In this document: piece after piece, positions 1-11,948 of the stretch | How positions within the stretch are numbered: position 1 is the first letter of the stretch | Layout of the letters: every line of letters starts with the position of its first letter | Assembly (NCBI RefSeq): GCF_002776525.5 | Contig: NC_045434.1 | Coordinates: 110,340,199 to 110,404,198 of the forward strand | Direction: 5' to 3' | Origin: Piliocolobus tephrosceles | Taxonomy: Eukaryota; Chordata; Mammalia; Primates; Cercopithecidae | DNA length: 64,000 nucleotides | Notes under the pieces: generated by a model | Databases searched by the model: none | What the model was told of the DNA's origin: nothing | What the model saw: the letters and a program-made list of their open reading frames with translations, nothing else | Translations under genes and position numbers: made by a program

Positions 1-812
1 CAATTATATTTATTTCTGCTCTGATCTTTATTATTTCTTTCCTTCTACTAATTTTGTGTTTGGTTTGTTCTTGCTTTTCTAGTTCCTTGAAGTGCATCAT
101 TAGGTTATTTATTTGAGGTCATTCCACCTTTTTAGTATATGTATTTATTGCTATAAACTGTCTTCATAATACTGCTTTGCTGCATCTCATAGATTTTGGT
201 ATGTTGTAGTTCCATTTTCATTTGTTTCAAAAAATTTTTTGTTTCCTTCTTAATTTCTTCATGATCCATTGATTATTCAGAAGCATGTTGTTTAATTCCA
301 TGTGTTTGTGTGGCTTCTGAGGTTCCTCTTGTTATTGATTTTCTAGTATTATTCAGTTGAAGTCAGAAAATATACTTGATACGATTTCTACCTTTTGAAT
401 TTTTTGAGACTTGTTTTTTGGCCTAAGATTTGATCTATTCTGGAGATGTTCCATGTGCCAATGAAAAAAAAAAAAGCGTGTTCTGCAATAGTTGGGTGAT
501 ATGTTCTGTAAATGTCAGTTAGACCAATTTGTTCTAGCGTACAGTTTAACTCTGATTTTTTTGTCTGGATGATCTGTTCATTGCTGAGAGTGGAGTGTTA
601 AAGCTCCCTACTATTATTGTACTACAGTCTATCTCTCCCTTTAGATTTGTTAATGTTTGTTTTATATACTTGAGTGCGCTGGTGTGGGGTGCCTTGATAG
701 TTATAGTTATTATATTCTCTTGCTGAATTGACCCCTTTATCTTTAAATAGTGACCTTCTTTGTCTCATTTTATGGTGTTTAACTTGTAGTCTGTTTTATC
801 TAAGTATAGCTT
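1..812 (-). mobile_element. Old L1 fragment, ORF2 linker and endonuclease part
   Basis: Reading the minus strand gives degenerate L1 ORF2 sequence, with the endonuclease N-terminal part towards 600-810. The same section recurs in the same orientation at 19367-20320 and 21795-22545. The copy runs off the left edge of the window. Stops and indels interrupt every frame, so nothing is encoded. The L1MA/L1PB age class is inferred from divergence only. Confidence 0.8.
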
Positions 813-2075
813 TGACTATTCAGGCTGGGTTTTTTTGGTTCCAAATGAATTTTAGAATTTTTTTCAAATCCTGTGAAAAATGTCATTGGTAGTTTAATAG
901 AAATAACATTGAATCTGTAAATAGCCTTGGGCAGTATGGCCATTTTAACAATATTGGTTCTTCCTAAAATCTAGGAAATACCATTCTGGACATTGGCCCA
1001 GGCAAGGACTTCGTGATGAAGACTCTGAAAGCAAGTGCAACAAAAACAAAAATGGATAAATGGAGCCAAAGAGCTTCTGCACAGCAAAAGAACTATCAAC
1101 AGAGTAAATGGACAGTCTACAGAATGGGATAAAATACTTGCAAACTATGCATCCAACAAAGGTCTAATATACAGAATCTACAGGGAACTCAAACAAATCA
1201 ACAAGCACAAAACAAAGAACCACTTTAAAAAATTAGCAAAGGACATGAACAGACACTTCTCAGAAGACGATATATACATGGCCAACAAGCATGTATAAAA
1301 AAGACTCAATGTCACTAATCATTAGAGAAATCCAAATCAAAACCACAATGTGATATCACCTCACACCAGTCAGAATGGATATTATTAAAAAGTCAAAAAG
1401 TAACAGATGCTGATGATGTTGCAGAGAAAAGGGAATGCTTATACCCTGCTGGCAGAAATGTAAATTAGTTCAGCTACGGTGGAAAGCAGTTTGGAGACTG
1501 CTCAAAGAATTTAAAACAGAACTACCATTTGACCCAGCATTTCCATTACTGGTTACATACCCGAAGGAAAACAAATCATTCTAAAAAAAAAAAAATGCAC
1601 TTGTATGTTCATCGCAGCACTATTCACAATAGCAAAGACATAGAGTCAAGCTAGATGACCACCAGTAGTGAACTGGATAAAGAAAATATAGTACATATAT
1701 ACCATGGAATACTATGCAGCTATGAAAAAATAAGATTATATCTTCTGCAGCAACATGGATGAAGCTAGAGGCCATTATCTTAAGCAAATTACCACAGAAA
1801 CAGAAAACCAAATACTGCATATTCTCACTTATAAGTGGAAGCTCAACATTGAGCACACATGGACACAAAGAAGGGAATAAAAGACACTCAGGCCTACTTG
1901 AGGGTGGAGGCTGGGAGGAGGGTGAGGATAGGCAAACTACACATATGGTATTATGCTGATTATCTGAGTGACAAAATTATCTGTACACCAAACCCTCATA
2001 ACAAGCAACTTACCAATGTAACAAACCTGCACATGTGCCTCTTGAACCTAAAACAAAAGTTGGGAAACAAAGACT
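812..2075 (+). mobile_element. 5'-inverted (twin-primed) L1 insertion
   Basis: From about 812 to 972 the sequence is minus-strand L1 from the end of the reverse transcriptase region. At about 972 it flips to plus-strand ORF2 C-terminus, then 3'UTR, ending near 2075 with an L1-like tail but only a short A run. About 450 bases of L1 between the two parts are missing. This is the usual outcome of twin priming. It lies inside an older minus-strand L1 that resumes near 2080. Confidence 0.7.
1035..1298 (+). pseudogene. L1 ORF2 C-terminal fragment
   Basis: An 87-codon open stretch matches the C-terminal part of L1 ORF2p, including the region just before the cysteine-rich motif. It ends at a stop. 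Further ORF2-like sequence continues downstream in broken frames. It lies in the sense half of the twin-primed L1, has no start of its own and is a non-functional fragment. Confidence 0.7.
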
Positions 2076-2079
2076 ATCT

Positions 2080-4045
2080 CTTCTTCGTATTTGAAGACTA
2101 GCTTTTCTGGGTACAGTATTCTTAAATAGATGGCGGTTTTTCCTCCTTTTAGCACTTTGAAAATGCCATTCAATTCACTCTGGGCCTGTATTGTTTCCAT
2201 TGAAAAGTCTGTGGCCTGACAAATTGGAGCTCCTTTACAAGCTATTTGCTTATATTTTCTTGCTGACTTAAGGATCCTCTCTTAGTCCTTTCCCTTTGAG
2301 AGTTTTATTATTATATGCCTTGGGGTAGGTAGTCTTATTTGAGTCAAATCTGTTTAGTGTTCTCTGGCTTTTCTGTACCTGGATATTTATATCTTTCTCA
2401 AACTTTGAAATTTTTTCTGTCATTATTTCCTTCAATAAGATTTTTATCCTTTGTTTTTGCTTAACTCTCTCTTGAACACCAGTAATTCTTATATGTAGTC
2501 TTTTGTGGTAGTTTTCTATATTTCATAAATGATCTTCGGTCCTTTCTATTCTTTTTTCTTTATCTCCTCTGTGTATTTTCAAATAGCCTGTTTTTAAACT
2601 CAACGGATCCTTTCTTTTGCTTGATCCGTTCTGCTGTTGAGAGTTTCTGGTGCTTTTTCTAGTCCAGAAATGTATTTCTCAGTCCCAATATTTCTGTTTG
2701 ATTTATTTTTATTATTTCAAGTTTTGTTAAAATTCTCTGATAATTTTTTTTTTTTTTTTTTTTTTTTGAGACAGGGTCTCACTCTGTCACCCAGGCTGGA
2801 GTGCAGTGACACGATCTTGGCTCACTGCAACCTCTGCCTCCCAGGTTGAAGTGATTCTCCTGCTTCAGCCTCCTGAGTATCTGGGATTTCAGGCGCTCAC
2901 CTCCGCACCTGGCTAATTTTTGTATTTTTAGTAGAGACAAGGTTTCACCATGTTGGCCAGGCTGGTCTCGAACTCCTGACCTCGTGATCCACCCTCCTCA
3001 GCCTCCCAAAGTGCTGGATTACAGGTGTAAGCCACTGCACCCAACCTCTCATAAATTTTTGAACTGCTTTTCTGTGTTATCTTGGAGATAACTGAGTTTT
3101 CTTTAAATTACTATTTTGGATTATTGGTCAGAGAGCTCAGATATCACTGTCTCATTTGTTCCTTGCTTTGCCAGTTTGGGGAGAGCATGGTTCCCTGTTT
3201 GCAGCTGTTTCTTGTGAATGTACATCTATGTCATTGCTTTGAAAGATTATTTATTCTAATCTAATTTATTCTTCTTTGTCTGGTTTGTTTTTATTGACAT
3301 GTTTTCTTAGAGTTTCCTTGTAATTTCCTTGTTGAATATCTTTCTTTTTGCCTCCTAGGTCGCTGCCTTCTTTTTGGCACTACATGGGACTTTAAGCCCA
3401 GGTTTACGTCAACTCTAATAAACGGAACACTGCTTGTCCAGAATGAGGGAGGTCCCAAAGGGGACATCCTGGCAGTGTGGGAAGGTTGGCGAGGGGTTCA
3501 TGCCTAAGGGACCTGTGAAACAAACCTTCTACAGCATGCTGCTGCTGAATATCCACTCTTCTTTGACATCTAGTTTGGCCAAGTTACAGATCAGAGTTTT
3601 AGGCCTAAGATAGTCCTGCCTCTTCCATTGTCTCTGGCTGTCCTCAGGGAGATTTTTCCCTTTAGGCATTCCTGATGCTTCCTGTGAGTCGAGGCAGGAA
3701 AAAAGTTTCTTGCCAAGGAACCCAAGATGATGGGGAGTCTGGTTGCTCACCTCAATCTCACGTATTTGTGAAGAAATGGTGAGTCGGAGTAAAGTTTTTG
3801 GTAAACCTGTTGCCAAACAGATTGGGGAGAAGGCTGTAATGAATATGGAAGTCTGGTTCTCTTATTGTGTGCTTAAAGTTTTTTCACTTCTTTATTGCCC
3901 TTGGAATGGTCTCATCTTCATATTTGAGTTCTGAGATGTTGCGGATGATAATCTCAGCAGTGTATCTTTGTTTTTGGTTTTCTGGGGAGCAGAAGGAAAG
4001 TAAAGCCAGCTTGCTTCTGCCATCATTTTGGAACCAGAAGTCATT
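2080..4045 (-). mobile_element. Old L1, ORF1 and 5' part
   Basis: Minus-strand sequence at 2098-2740 resembles the C-terminal part and upstream coiled-coil part of L1 ORF1; the start closely matches the other copy at 23192-23300. An AluS interrupts it at 2749-3045. The section 3060-4045 is less diagnostic and probably reaches the 5'UTR. About 0.5 kb expected between the ORF2 end at 812 and the ORF1 end at 2080 is missing. Confidence falls towards 4045. Confidence 0.55.
2749..3045 (-). mobile_element. AluS
   Basis: A full dimeric Alu in reverse, starting with a poly-T tract and both arms following. It is flanked by an imperfect target duplication (about 13 of 15 bases) at 2734-2748 and 3046-3060. 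It is inserted in an older minus-strand L1. Confidence 0.9.
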
Positions 4046-4119
4046 TTATGCTATTTCAAAGTCATTTTTTGTTTGATACCAGTATATAAAAACACAGTTG
4101 GTTTTGTATGTTGTCTGTA

Positions 4120-5130
4120 TCCAGAAATCTTGATAAACTCATTTTTAATTCTAATAATTTATCTGTAGATTATTTTGGTTTTTTTACATAGTCAATCATG
4201 TCACTGATGAATAATAATATATGTTTCATTTTCCACATATATATTTTATGTCTTTTTTACCTTTTTGTGATGGCTAGGACTTCTGTTACAATATAGAAAA
4301 TATTGACGTTAGTAGGTGTCTGTTCTGCTCTAAATATCAAAGGGATAAATTTTAATATTTTTCCACTAAAAATGATTGCAGTAGATTTTTGAGGCTACAT
4401 TTTGCAGAGTAAGAAAATTCTTTTCTTTTTTTAAAATTTGCCTAAAGTTGTTATTATAAATGCTGGTTGAATTTTGGCAAATGCTTTTTCTACATCTATT
4501 GAGATATTCATAGTTTTTCTCCTTTAAACTGTTAATGTGATAAAGTACATTTATTGATTTTCTAATGTTAATGAAATAATGCAACTTGATTGTGACCTAA
4601 TAACCTTTTTTTGTGATTGTGACCTAATATCCACTTTTATATTACTAGATTTTGTTTGCTAATATTTTTAAAAGATGTGTTTGCATTTGAATTTATGAAC
4701 AAGGTTGCCCTTTCATTTTCTTTTGTTTTCTGAAGGAAATATGTTAATAGAAACTAGCCCAACATCTATCATTCCTCTAGATGTTTCAAAATTTACCCTG
4801 TATTGAAACATACCAGTAGAGCATCGTTTATTGAGAAAATATTATATTGAATCTTCTCCCATCATTCTATTGGTTTTAGTGTGGTGTCATTGACCTCTCA
4901 TAAATAATAACCCTTTGAAATATAACATTGTTTGCTATAATGATGTTATCAAGAGCATGGTTTGTAATGTTAATTTTTAGTCTCTTTTTAAAGAGCTTCA
5001 GGAAAAAAATTTATCTTATTCTTTAACACTAGAATAGTGTTGTTTTCTTGAGCTTTCTGTTTGCTTTCTTTCAAAACTCAGAGTGAATTATGTAATTTAT
5101 CACATTTTCATCAGGTTTAGATTTGTCATT
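4120..5130 (-). mobile_element. Ancient L1M fragment, reverse transcriptase region
   Basis: Minus-strand reading between 4366 and 4584 shows a decayed version of the ORF2 segment upstream of the RT core, with recognisable INIRKSINV-like and D/E-A-E-K-like positions. Divergence is high and frames are broken. Sequence from 4700 to 5130 is only weakly L1-like. Confidence 0.55.
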
Positions 5131-5701
5131 TCCTTTAGCAAGTGACTACATGGAATGCATTTTCAGTATTTTTTCCTAAGGGAACAATTTTGAATGTTGA
5201 ATATTGAAAAAATTATCAGAAAACAATTTACTATCATGTTATAAATAATATTTAAAATAAAAAGACTATTCAATTACATAAGCATTATTAGATCAATTAT
5301 GGAACACAGTATGTTATGCATCTACTTCAAAAGTGTATTCAAAGAGTATCTAATATAAATAATACATGTACCACTATGAAAAAGAGAAATGTACAAAATT
5401 GCATTGCATATTCCATATTATCTCAAATATTTGAAAATTCGTATTTTAAAAAGACATATTATTTATATTTGCTTGGAGCTAATAAGTTTATGGATAATTT
5501 GCTTCTTCCATGCTTATAATCAGAAGATAATACTTTTTAAAAAATCGAATTCAATACTATATTCACAGTATAACTAGGGCAGGCCCAAAGATGGAAGTTA
5601 GCACTACTGGATCAAAGAGAATTGAAGGTGGACGACGATCAGTACCATGGATAGCTACCAAAAGTGTAGATGTTCTGGTTGTGGCGAAAAGCTGTCATAT
5701 T
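5131..5701. other. AT-rich sequence, no feature seen
   Basis: AT-rich DNA with short spurious ORFs only. I recognise no repeat family. Its last bases carry the left copy of the L1 target duplication. Confidence 0.5.
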
Positions 5702-5715
5702 GAAAATGAGAGATT
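5702..5715 (+). repeat. Target-site duplication, left copy of L1
   Basis: GAAAATGAGAGATT is repeated exactly at 11935-11948. The break after TATT and before GAAAA fits the L1 endonuclease preference (TT/AAAA on this strand). Confidence 0.95.
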
Positions 5716-6756
5716 GGGGTGGAGCAAGATGGCTGAATAAGAACAGCTCCAGTCTCCAGCTCCCAGCGCGAGTGACACAGAAGACAGGTGATTTCTGCAT
5801 TTTCAACTGAGGTACTGGGTTCATCTCACTAGGGAGTGCCGGACAATTGGTGCTGGTCAGCTGCTGCAGCCCGACCAGCAAGAGCTGAAGCAGGGCGAGG
5901 CATCGCCTCACCTGGGAAGCACAAGGTGGAAGGGAATCCCTTTTCCTAGCCAGGGGAACTGAGACACACAACACCTGGAAAATCGGGTAATTCCCACCCC
6001 AATACTGCACTTTACCAAGGGTCTTAGCAAACGGCACACCAGGAGATTATATCCCACACCTGGCTGGGAGGGTCCCATGCCCACGGAGCCTCCGTCATTG
6101 CTAGCACAGCAGTCTGCGATCTAATGGCAAGGCGGCAGTGAGGCTGGGGGAGGGGCGCCTGCCATTGCTGAGGCTTAAGTAGGTAAACAAAGCCCCTGGG
6201 AAGCTCGAACTGGGTGGAGCCCACAGCAGCTCAAGGAGGCCTGCCTGTCTCTGTAGACTCCACCTCTGGGGACAGGGCACAGCTAAATAAACAACAACAA
6301 AAATAAAGCAGCAGAAACCTCTGCAGACACAAATGACCCTGTCTGACAGTTTTGAAGAGAGCAGTGGATCTCCCAACACGGAGGTTGAGATCTGAGAATG
6401 GACAGACTGCCTGCTCAAGTGGGTCCCTGACCCCAGAGTAGCCTAACTGGGAGACATCCCCCACTAGGGGCAGACCGACACCCCACACCTCACACGGCGG
6501 GGTACACCCCTGAGACAAAGCTTCCAAAGCAAGAATCAGACAGGTACACTTGCTGTTCAGCAATATTCTATCTTCTGCAGCCTCTGCAGACCCAGGCAAA
6601 CAGGGTCTGGAGTGGACCTCAAGCAATCTCCAACAGACCTGCGGGTGAGGGTCCTGACTGTTAGAAGGAAAACTATCAAACAGGAAGGACACCCACACCA
6701 AAACACCATCAGTACGTCACCATCATCAAAGACCAAAGGCAGATAAAACCACAAAG
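5716..6756 (+). promoter_or_regulatory. L1 5'UTR with internal promoter
   Basis: In active L1s this region holds the internal RNA polymerase II sense promoter (with a YY1 site at the very 5' end) and an antisense promoter. The 5' end keeps the CAAGATGGC core of the YY1 site near 5724. The length of 1041 bases exceeds the roughly 910 of the human L1Hs 5'UTR by about 130. This suggests it keeps the roughly 129-base segment lost from later ape L1PA3 elements. Confidence 0.75.
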
Positions 6757-7772
6757 ATGGGGAAAAAGCAGGGCAGAAAAGCTGGAAATGCAAAAAATAA
6801 GAGCACATCTCCCCCTCCAAAGGGACGCAGCTCATCGCCAGTAACGGATCAAAGCTGGATGGAGAATGACTTTGACGAGTTGTGAGAAGAAGGCTTCAGT
6901 CCATCAAACTTCTCAGAGCTAAAGGAGGAATTACGTACCCAATGCAAAGAAACTAAAAATCTTGAAAAAAGAATGGAAGAATGGACAACTAGAATAATCA
7001 ATGCAGAGAAGGCCATAAACGAACTGACAGAGATAAAAACCATGACATGAGAAATACGTGACAAATGCACAAGCTACAGTAACTGACTCAAACAACTGGA
7101 AGAAAGAGTATCAGCAATTGAGGATCAAATGAATGAAATGAAACGAGAAGAGAAGTCTAAAGAAAAAAGAGGAAAAAGAAATGAATAAAGCCTTCAAGAA
7201 GTATGGGATTATGTGAAAAGACCAAATCTACGTCTGATTGGGGTGCCTGAAAGTGAGGGGGAAATGGAACCAAGTTGGAAAACACTCCACAGGATATCAT
7301 CCAGGAGAACTTCCCCAACCTAGTAAGGCAGGCCAACATTCAAATTCAGGAAATATAGAGAATGCCACAAAGATACTCCTCGAGAAGAGCAACTCCAAGA
7401 CACATAATTGTCAGATTCACCAAAGTAGAAATGAAGGAAAAACTGTTAAGGGCAGCCAGAGAGAAAGGTTGGGTTACCCACAAAGGGAAGCCCATCAGAC
7501 TAAGAGCAGATCTCTCAGGATAAACTCTACAAGCCAGAAGAGAGTGGGGGCCAATATTCAACATTCTTAAAGAAAATAATTTTCAACCCAGAATTTCATA
7601 TCCAGCCAAACTAAGTTTCATAACTGAAGGAGAAATAAAATCCTTTACAGATAAGCAAATGCTTAGAGATTTTGTCACCACCAGGCCTGCCTTACAAGAG
7701 ACCCTGAAGGAAGCACTAAACATGGAAAGGAACAGCTGGTACCAGCCATTGCAAAAACATGCCAAAATGTAA
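6757..7772 (+). pseudogene. L1 ORF1 (ORF1p), disabled
   Basis: ORF1p is the trimeric RNA-binding chaperone of the L1 ribonucleoprotein (coiled coil, RRM, C-terminal domain). The ATG at 6757 follows the 5'UTR, and the canonical TAA lies at 7770-7772. The span is 1016 bases against 1017 for 338 codons plus stop, which shows one net single-base loss, placed near 7259. In the ancestral frame I count stops at 6883, 7048, 7084, 7186 and 7356. Several look like C-to-T changes of CGA or CAG/CAA codons, the usual methylation-driven decay. No functional protein can be made. The open stretch 7238-7570 is a shifted frame, not a real product. Confidence 0.9.
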
Positions 7773-7835
7773 AGACCATCGATGCTAGGAAGAAACTGAA
7801 TCAACTAACAAGCAAAATAACCAGTTAATATCATA

Positions 7836-10800
7836 ATAACAGGATCAAGTTCACATATAACAATATTAACCTTAAACGTAAATGGACTAAATGGTCCAAT
7901 TAAAAGACACAGACTGGCAAACTGGATGAAGAGTCAAGACCCATCAGTTTGCTGTATTCAGGAGACCCATCTCACATGCAGAGATGCACACAGGCTCAAA
8001 ATAAAGGGATGGAGGAAGATCTACCAAGAAATGGAGAACAAAAAAAAGCAGGGGTTGCAATCCTAGTCTCTGATAAAACAGACTTTAAACCATCAAAGAT
8101 CAATAGAGACAAAGGAGGCCATTACATAATGGTAAAGGGATCAATTCAACAGGAAGATCTAACTATCCTAAATATTTATGCACCCAATACAGGAGCACAC
8201 AGATTCATAAAGCAAGTCCTTAGAGACTTACAAAGAGACTTAGACTTCCATACAATAATAATGGGAGACTTCAACACCCCACTGTCAACATTAGACAGAT
8301 CAACAAGACAGAAAGTTAACAAGGATATCCAGGAATTGAATTCATCTCTGCACCAAGCGGACTTAATAGACATCTACAGAACTCTCCACCCCAAATCAAC
8401 AGAATACACATTCTTCTCAGCACCACATCATGCTTATTCCAAAATTGACCACATAATTGGAAGTAAAGCACTCCTCAGCAAATGTAAAAGAACAGAAATT
8501 ATAAGAAACTGTCTCTCTGACCACAGTGCAATCAAACTAGAACTCAGGACTAAGAAACTCAATCAAAACCACTCAACTACATGGAAACTGAACAACCTGC
8601 TCCTGAATGACTACTGGGTACATAATGAAATGAAGGCAGAAATAAAGATATTCTTTGAAACCAATGAGAACAAAGATACAACATACCAGAATCTCTGGGA
8701 CACATTTAAAGCAGTGTGTAGAGGGAAATTTATAGCACTAAATGACCACAAGAGAAAGCTGGAAAGATCTAAAATTGACACTCTAACATCACAATTAAAA
8801 GAACTAGAGAGGCAAGAGCAAACACAGTCAAAAGCTAGCAGAAGGCAAGAAATAACTAAGATCAGAGCAGAACTGAAGGAGATAGAGACACAAAAAATCC
8901 CCCCAAAAATCAATGAATCCAGGAGTTGGTTTTTTGAAAAGATCAACAAAATTGATAGATCGCTAGCAAGACTAATAAAGAAGAAAAGAGAGAAGAATCA
9001 AATAGATGCAATAAAAAATGATAAAGGGGATATCACCACCAATCCCACAGAAATACAAACTACCATCAGAGAATACTATAAACACCTCCACGCAAATAAA
9101 CTAGAAAATCTAGAAGAAATGGATAATTTCCTGGACACTTACACTCTCCTAAGACTAAACCAGGAAGAAGTTGAATCCCTGAATAGACCAATAGCAGTCT
9201 CTGAAATTGAGGCAATAATTAATAGCTTACCAACCAAAAAAAGTCCAGGACCAGATGGATTCACAGCTGAATTCTACCAGAGGTACAAGGAGGAGCTGGT
9301 ACCATTCCTTCTGAAACTATTCCAATCAATAGAAAAAGAGGGAATCCTCCCTAACTCATTTTATGAGGCCAACATCAGCCTAATACCAAAGCCTGGCAGA
9401 GCCACAACAAAAAAAGAGAATTTTAGACCAATATCCCTGATGAACATCGATGCAAAAATCCTCAATAAAATACTGGCAAACCGAATCCAGCAGCACATCA
9501 AAAAGCTTATCCACCATGATCAAGTGGGCTTCATCCCTGGGATGCAAGGCTGGTTCAACATACGCAAATCAATAAACGTAATCCAGCATATGAACAGAAC
9601 CAAAGACAAAAACCACATGATTATCTCAATAGATGCAGAAAAGGCTTTTGACAAAATTCAACAGCCCTTCATGCTAAAAACTCTCAATAAATTCGGTATT
9701 GATGGAACGTACCTCTAAATAATAAGAGCTATTTATGACAAACCCACAGCCAATATCATACTAAATGGGCAAAAACTGGAAGCATTCCCTTTGAAAACTG
9801 TCACAAGACGGGGATGCCCTCTCTCACCACTCCTATTCAACATAGTGTTGGAAGTTCTGGCTAGGGCAATCAGGCAAGAGAAAGAAATAAAGGGTATTCA
9901 GCTAGGAAAAGAAGAAGTCAAATTGTCCCTGTTTGCAGATGACATGATTGTATATTTAGAAAACCCCATCATCTCAGCCCAAAATCTCTTTAAGCTGATA
10001 AGCAACTCCAGCATAGTCTCAGGATACAAAATTAATGTGCAAACTCACAAGCATTCTTTTACACCAGTAACAGACAAACAGAGAGCCAAATCATGAATGA
10101 ACTTCCATTCACTGTTGCTTCAAAGAGAATAAAATACCTAGGAATCTAACTTACAAGGGATGTAAAGGACCACTTCAAGGAGAACTACAAACCACTGCTC
10201 AGCGAAATAAAAGAGGACATAAACAAATGGAAGAACATACCATATTCATGGATAGGAAGAATCAATATTGTGAAAATGGCCATACTGCCCAAGATAATTT
10301 ATAGATTCAATGCCATCCCCATCAAGCTACCAATGACTTTCTTCACAGAATTGGAAAAAACTGCTTTAAAGTTCATATGGAACCAAAAAAGACCCCGCAT
10401 TGCCAACACAATCCTAAGTCAAAAGAACAAAGCTGGAGGCATCATGCTACCTGACTTCAAACTATACTACAAGGCTACAGTAACCAAAACAGCATGGTAC
10501 TGGTACCAAAACAGAGATATAGACCAATGGAACAGAACAGAGTCCTCAGAAATAATACCACACATCTACAGCCATCTGATCTTTCATAAACCTGAGAAAA
10601 ACAAGAAATGAGGAAAAGATGCCCTATTTAGTAAATGGTGCTGGGAAAATTGGCTAGCCATAAGTAGAAAGCTGAAACTGGATCCTTTCCTTACTCCTTA
10701 TACGAAAATTAATTCAAGATGGATTAGAGACTTAAATGTTAGACCTAATATCATAAAAACCCTAGAAGAAAACCTAGGTAATACCATTCAGGACATAGGC

Positions 10801-11659
10801 ATGGGCAAGGACTTCATGTCTAAAACACCAAAAGCAACAGCAACAAAAGCCAAAATTGACAAATGGGATCTAATTAAACTAAAGAGCTTCTGCACAGCAA
10901 AAAAAACTACCATCAGAGTGAACAGGCAACCTACAGAATGGGAGAAAATTTTTGCAATCTACTCATCTGAAAAAGGGCTAATATCCAGAACCTACAAAGA
11001 ACTCAAACAAATTTACAAGAAAAAAACAAACAACCCCATCAAAAAGTGGGCAAGGGATATGAACAGACATTTCTCAAAAGAAGACATTCATACAGCCAAC
11101 AGACACATGAAAAAATGCTCATCATCACTGGCCATCAGAGAAATGCAAATCAAAACCACAATAAGATACCATCTCACACCAGTTAGAATGGCAATCATTA
11201 AAAAGTCAGGAAACAACAGGTGTTGGAGAGGATGTGGAGAAATAGGAACACTTTTACACTGTTGGTGGGACTGTAAACTAGTTCAACCATTATGGAAAAC
11301 AGTATGGTGATTCCTCAAGGATCTAGAACTAGAAGTACCATATGACCCAGCCATCTCATTACTGGGTATATACCCAAAGGATTATAAATCATGCTGCTAT
11401 AAAGACATGCACACGTATGTTCATTGCGGCACTATTCACAATAGCAAAGACTTGGAATCAACCCAAATGTCAATCAATGACAGACTGGATTAAGAAAATG
11501 TGGCACATATACACCATGGAATACTATGCAGCCATGAAAAAGGATGAGTTTTTGTCCTTTGTAGGGACATGGATGCAGCTGGAAGCCATCATTCTCAGCA
11601 AACTATCGCAAGAACAGAAAACCAAACACCGCATGTCCTCACTTCTAGGTGAGAACTGA
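7836..11659 (+). pseudogene. L1 ORF2 (endonuclease and reverse transcriptase), disabled
   Basis: ORF2p cuts the target and reverse-transcribes L1 RNA. The ancestral start is ATA instead of ATG at 7836-7838. The span of 3824 bases is 4 short of the usual 3828, explained by a 1-base loss near 8029, a 1-base loss near 10043 and a 2-base loss near 11405. In the corrected frames there are stops at 9716, 10147, 10609 and 11308. Endonuclease motifs remain (QETH, GDFNTP, SDHSA), as does the RT catalytic FADD at 9932-9943 and the C-terminal cysteine-rich CWRGCGEIG...CWWDC near 11220-11270. The longest open piece, 7949-9718, has a wrong-frame N-terminus until about 8029, then endonuclease plus the first RT motifs. 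Confidence 0.92.
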
Positions 11660-11934
11660 ACAATGAGATCACTTGGACTCAGGAAGGGGAACATCACACA
11701 TGGGGGCCTATTATGGGGAGGTGGGAGGGGGGAGGGATTGTATTGGGAGTTATACCTGATGTAAATGATGAGTTGATGGGTGCTGACAAGTTGATGGGTG
11801 CAGCACACCAACATGGCACAGGTATACGTATGTAACAAACCTGCACGTTATGCACCTGTACCCTAGAACTTAAAGTATATTAATAAAAATAAAAAATAAA
11901 AAAATTTAAAAATTAAAGAAATTAAAAAAAAAAA
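11660..11934 (+). other. L1 3'UTR and A-rich tail
   Basis: Holds the typical G-rich polypurine stretch (about 11714-11736), the conserved segment ending in CTTAAAGTATATTAATAAAAATAA and an impure A-rich tail interrupted by T and G. The AATAAA-like signal sits near 11880-11895. Tail decay fits an old insertion. Confidence 0.85.
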
Positions 11935-11948
11935 GAAAATGAGAGATT
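11935..11948 (+). repeat. Target-site duplication, right copy of L1
   Basis: An exact repeat of 5702-5715 directly after the A-rich tail. Confidence 0.95.

Larger units (their letters stand above)
5716..11934 (+). mobile_element. Full-length L1 (L1PA type), inactive
   Basis: A complete LINE-1 of 6219 bases: 5'UTR 5716-6756, ORF1 6757-7772, a 63-base inter-ORF spacer, ORF2 7836-11659, 3'UTR with a G-rich tract near 11714-11736, and an A-rich tail. A perfect 14-bp target duplication flanks it. The start GGGGTGGAGCAAGATGGC is the usual L1PA 5' end, so it is not truncated. Both ORFs carry several stops and frameshifts, so it cannot mobilise itself. The level of decay suggests an insertion in the catarrhine or Old World monkey lineage rather than a recent one. 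Confidence 0.95.

Noticed and set aside
5639..6037. 132-codon minus-strand ORF
   Set aside because: It crosses the L1 5' boundary and its target duplication, so it is a product of the insertion.
6231..6701. 156-codon minus-strand ORF
   Set aside because: It lies antisense within the L1 5'UTR, which is GC-rich and so stays open by chance. It has no independent support as a gene.
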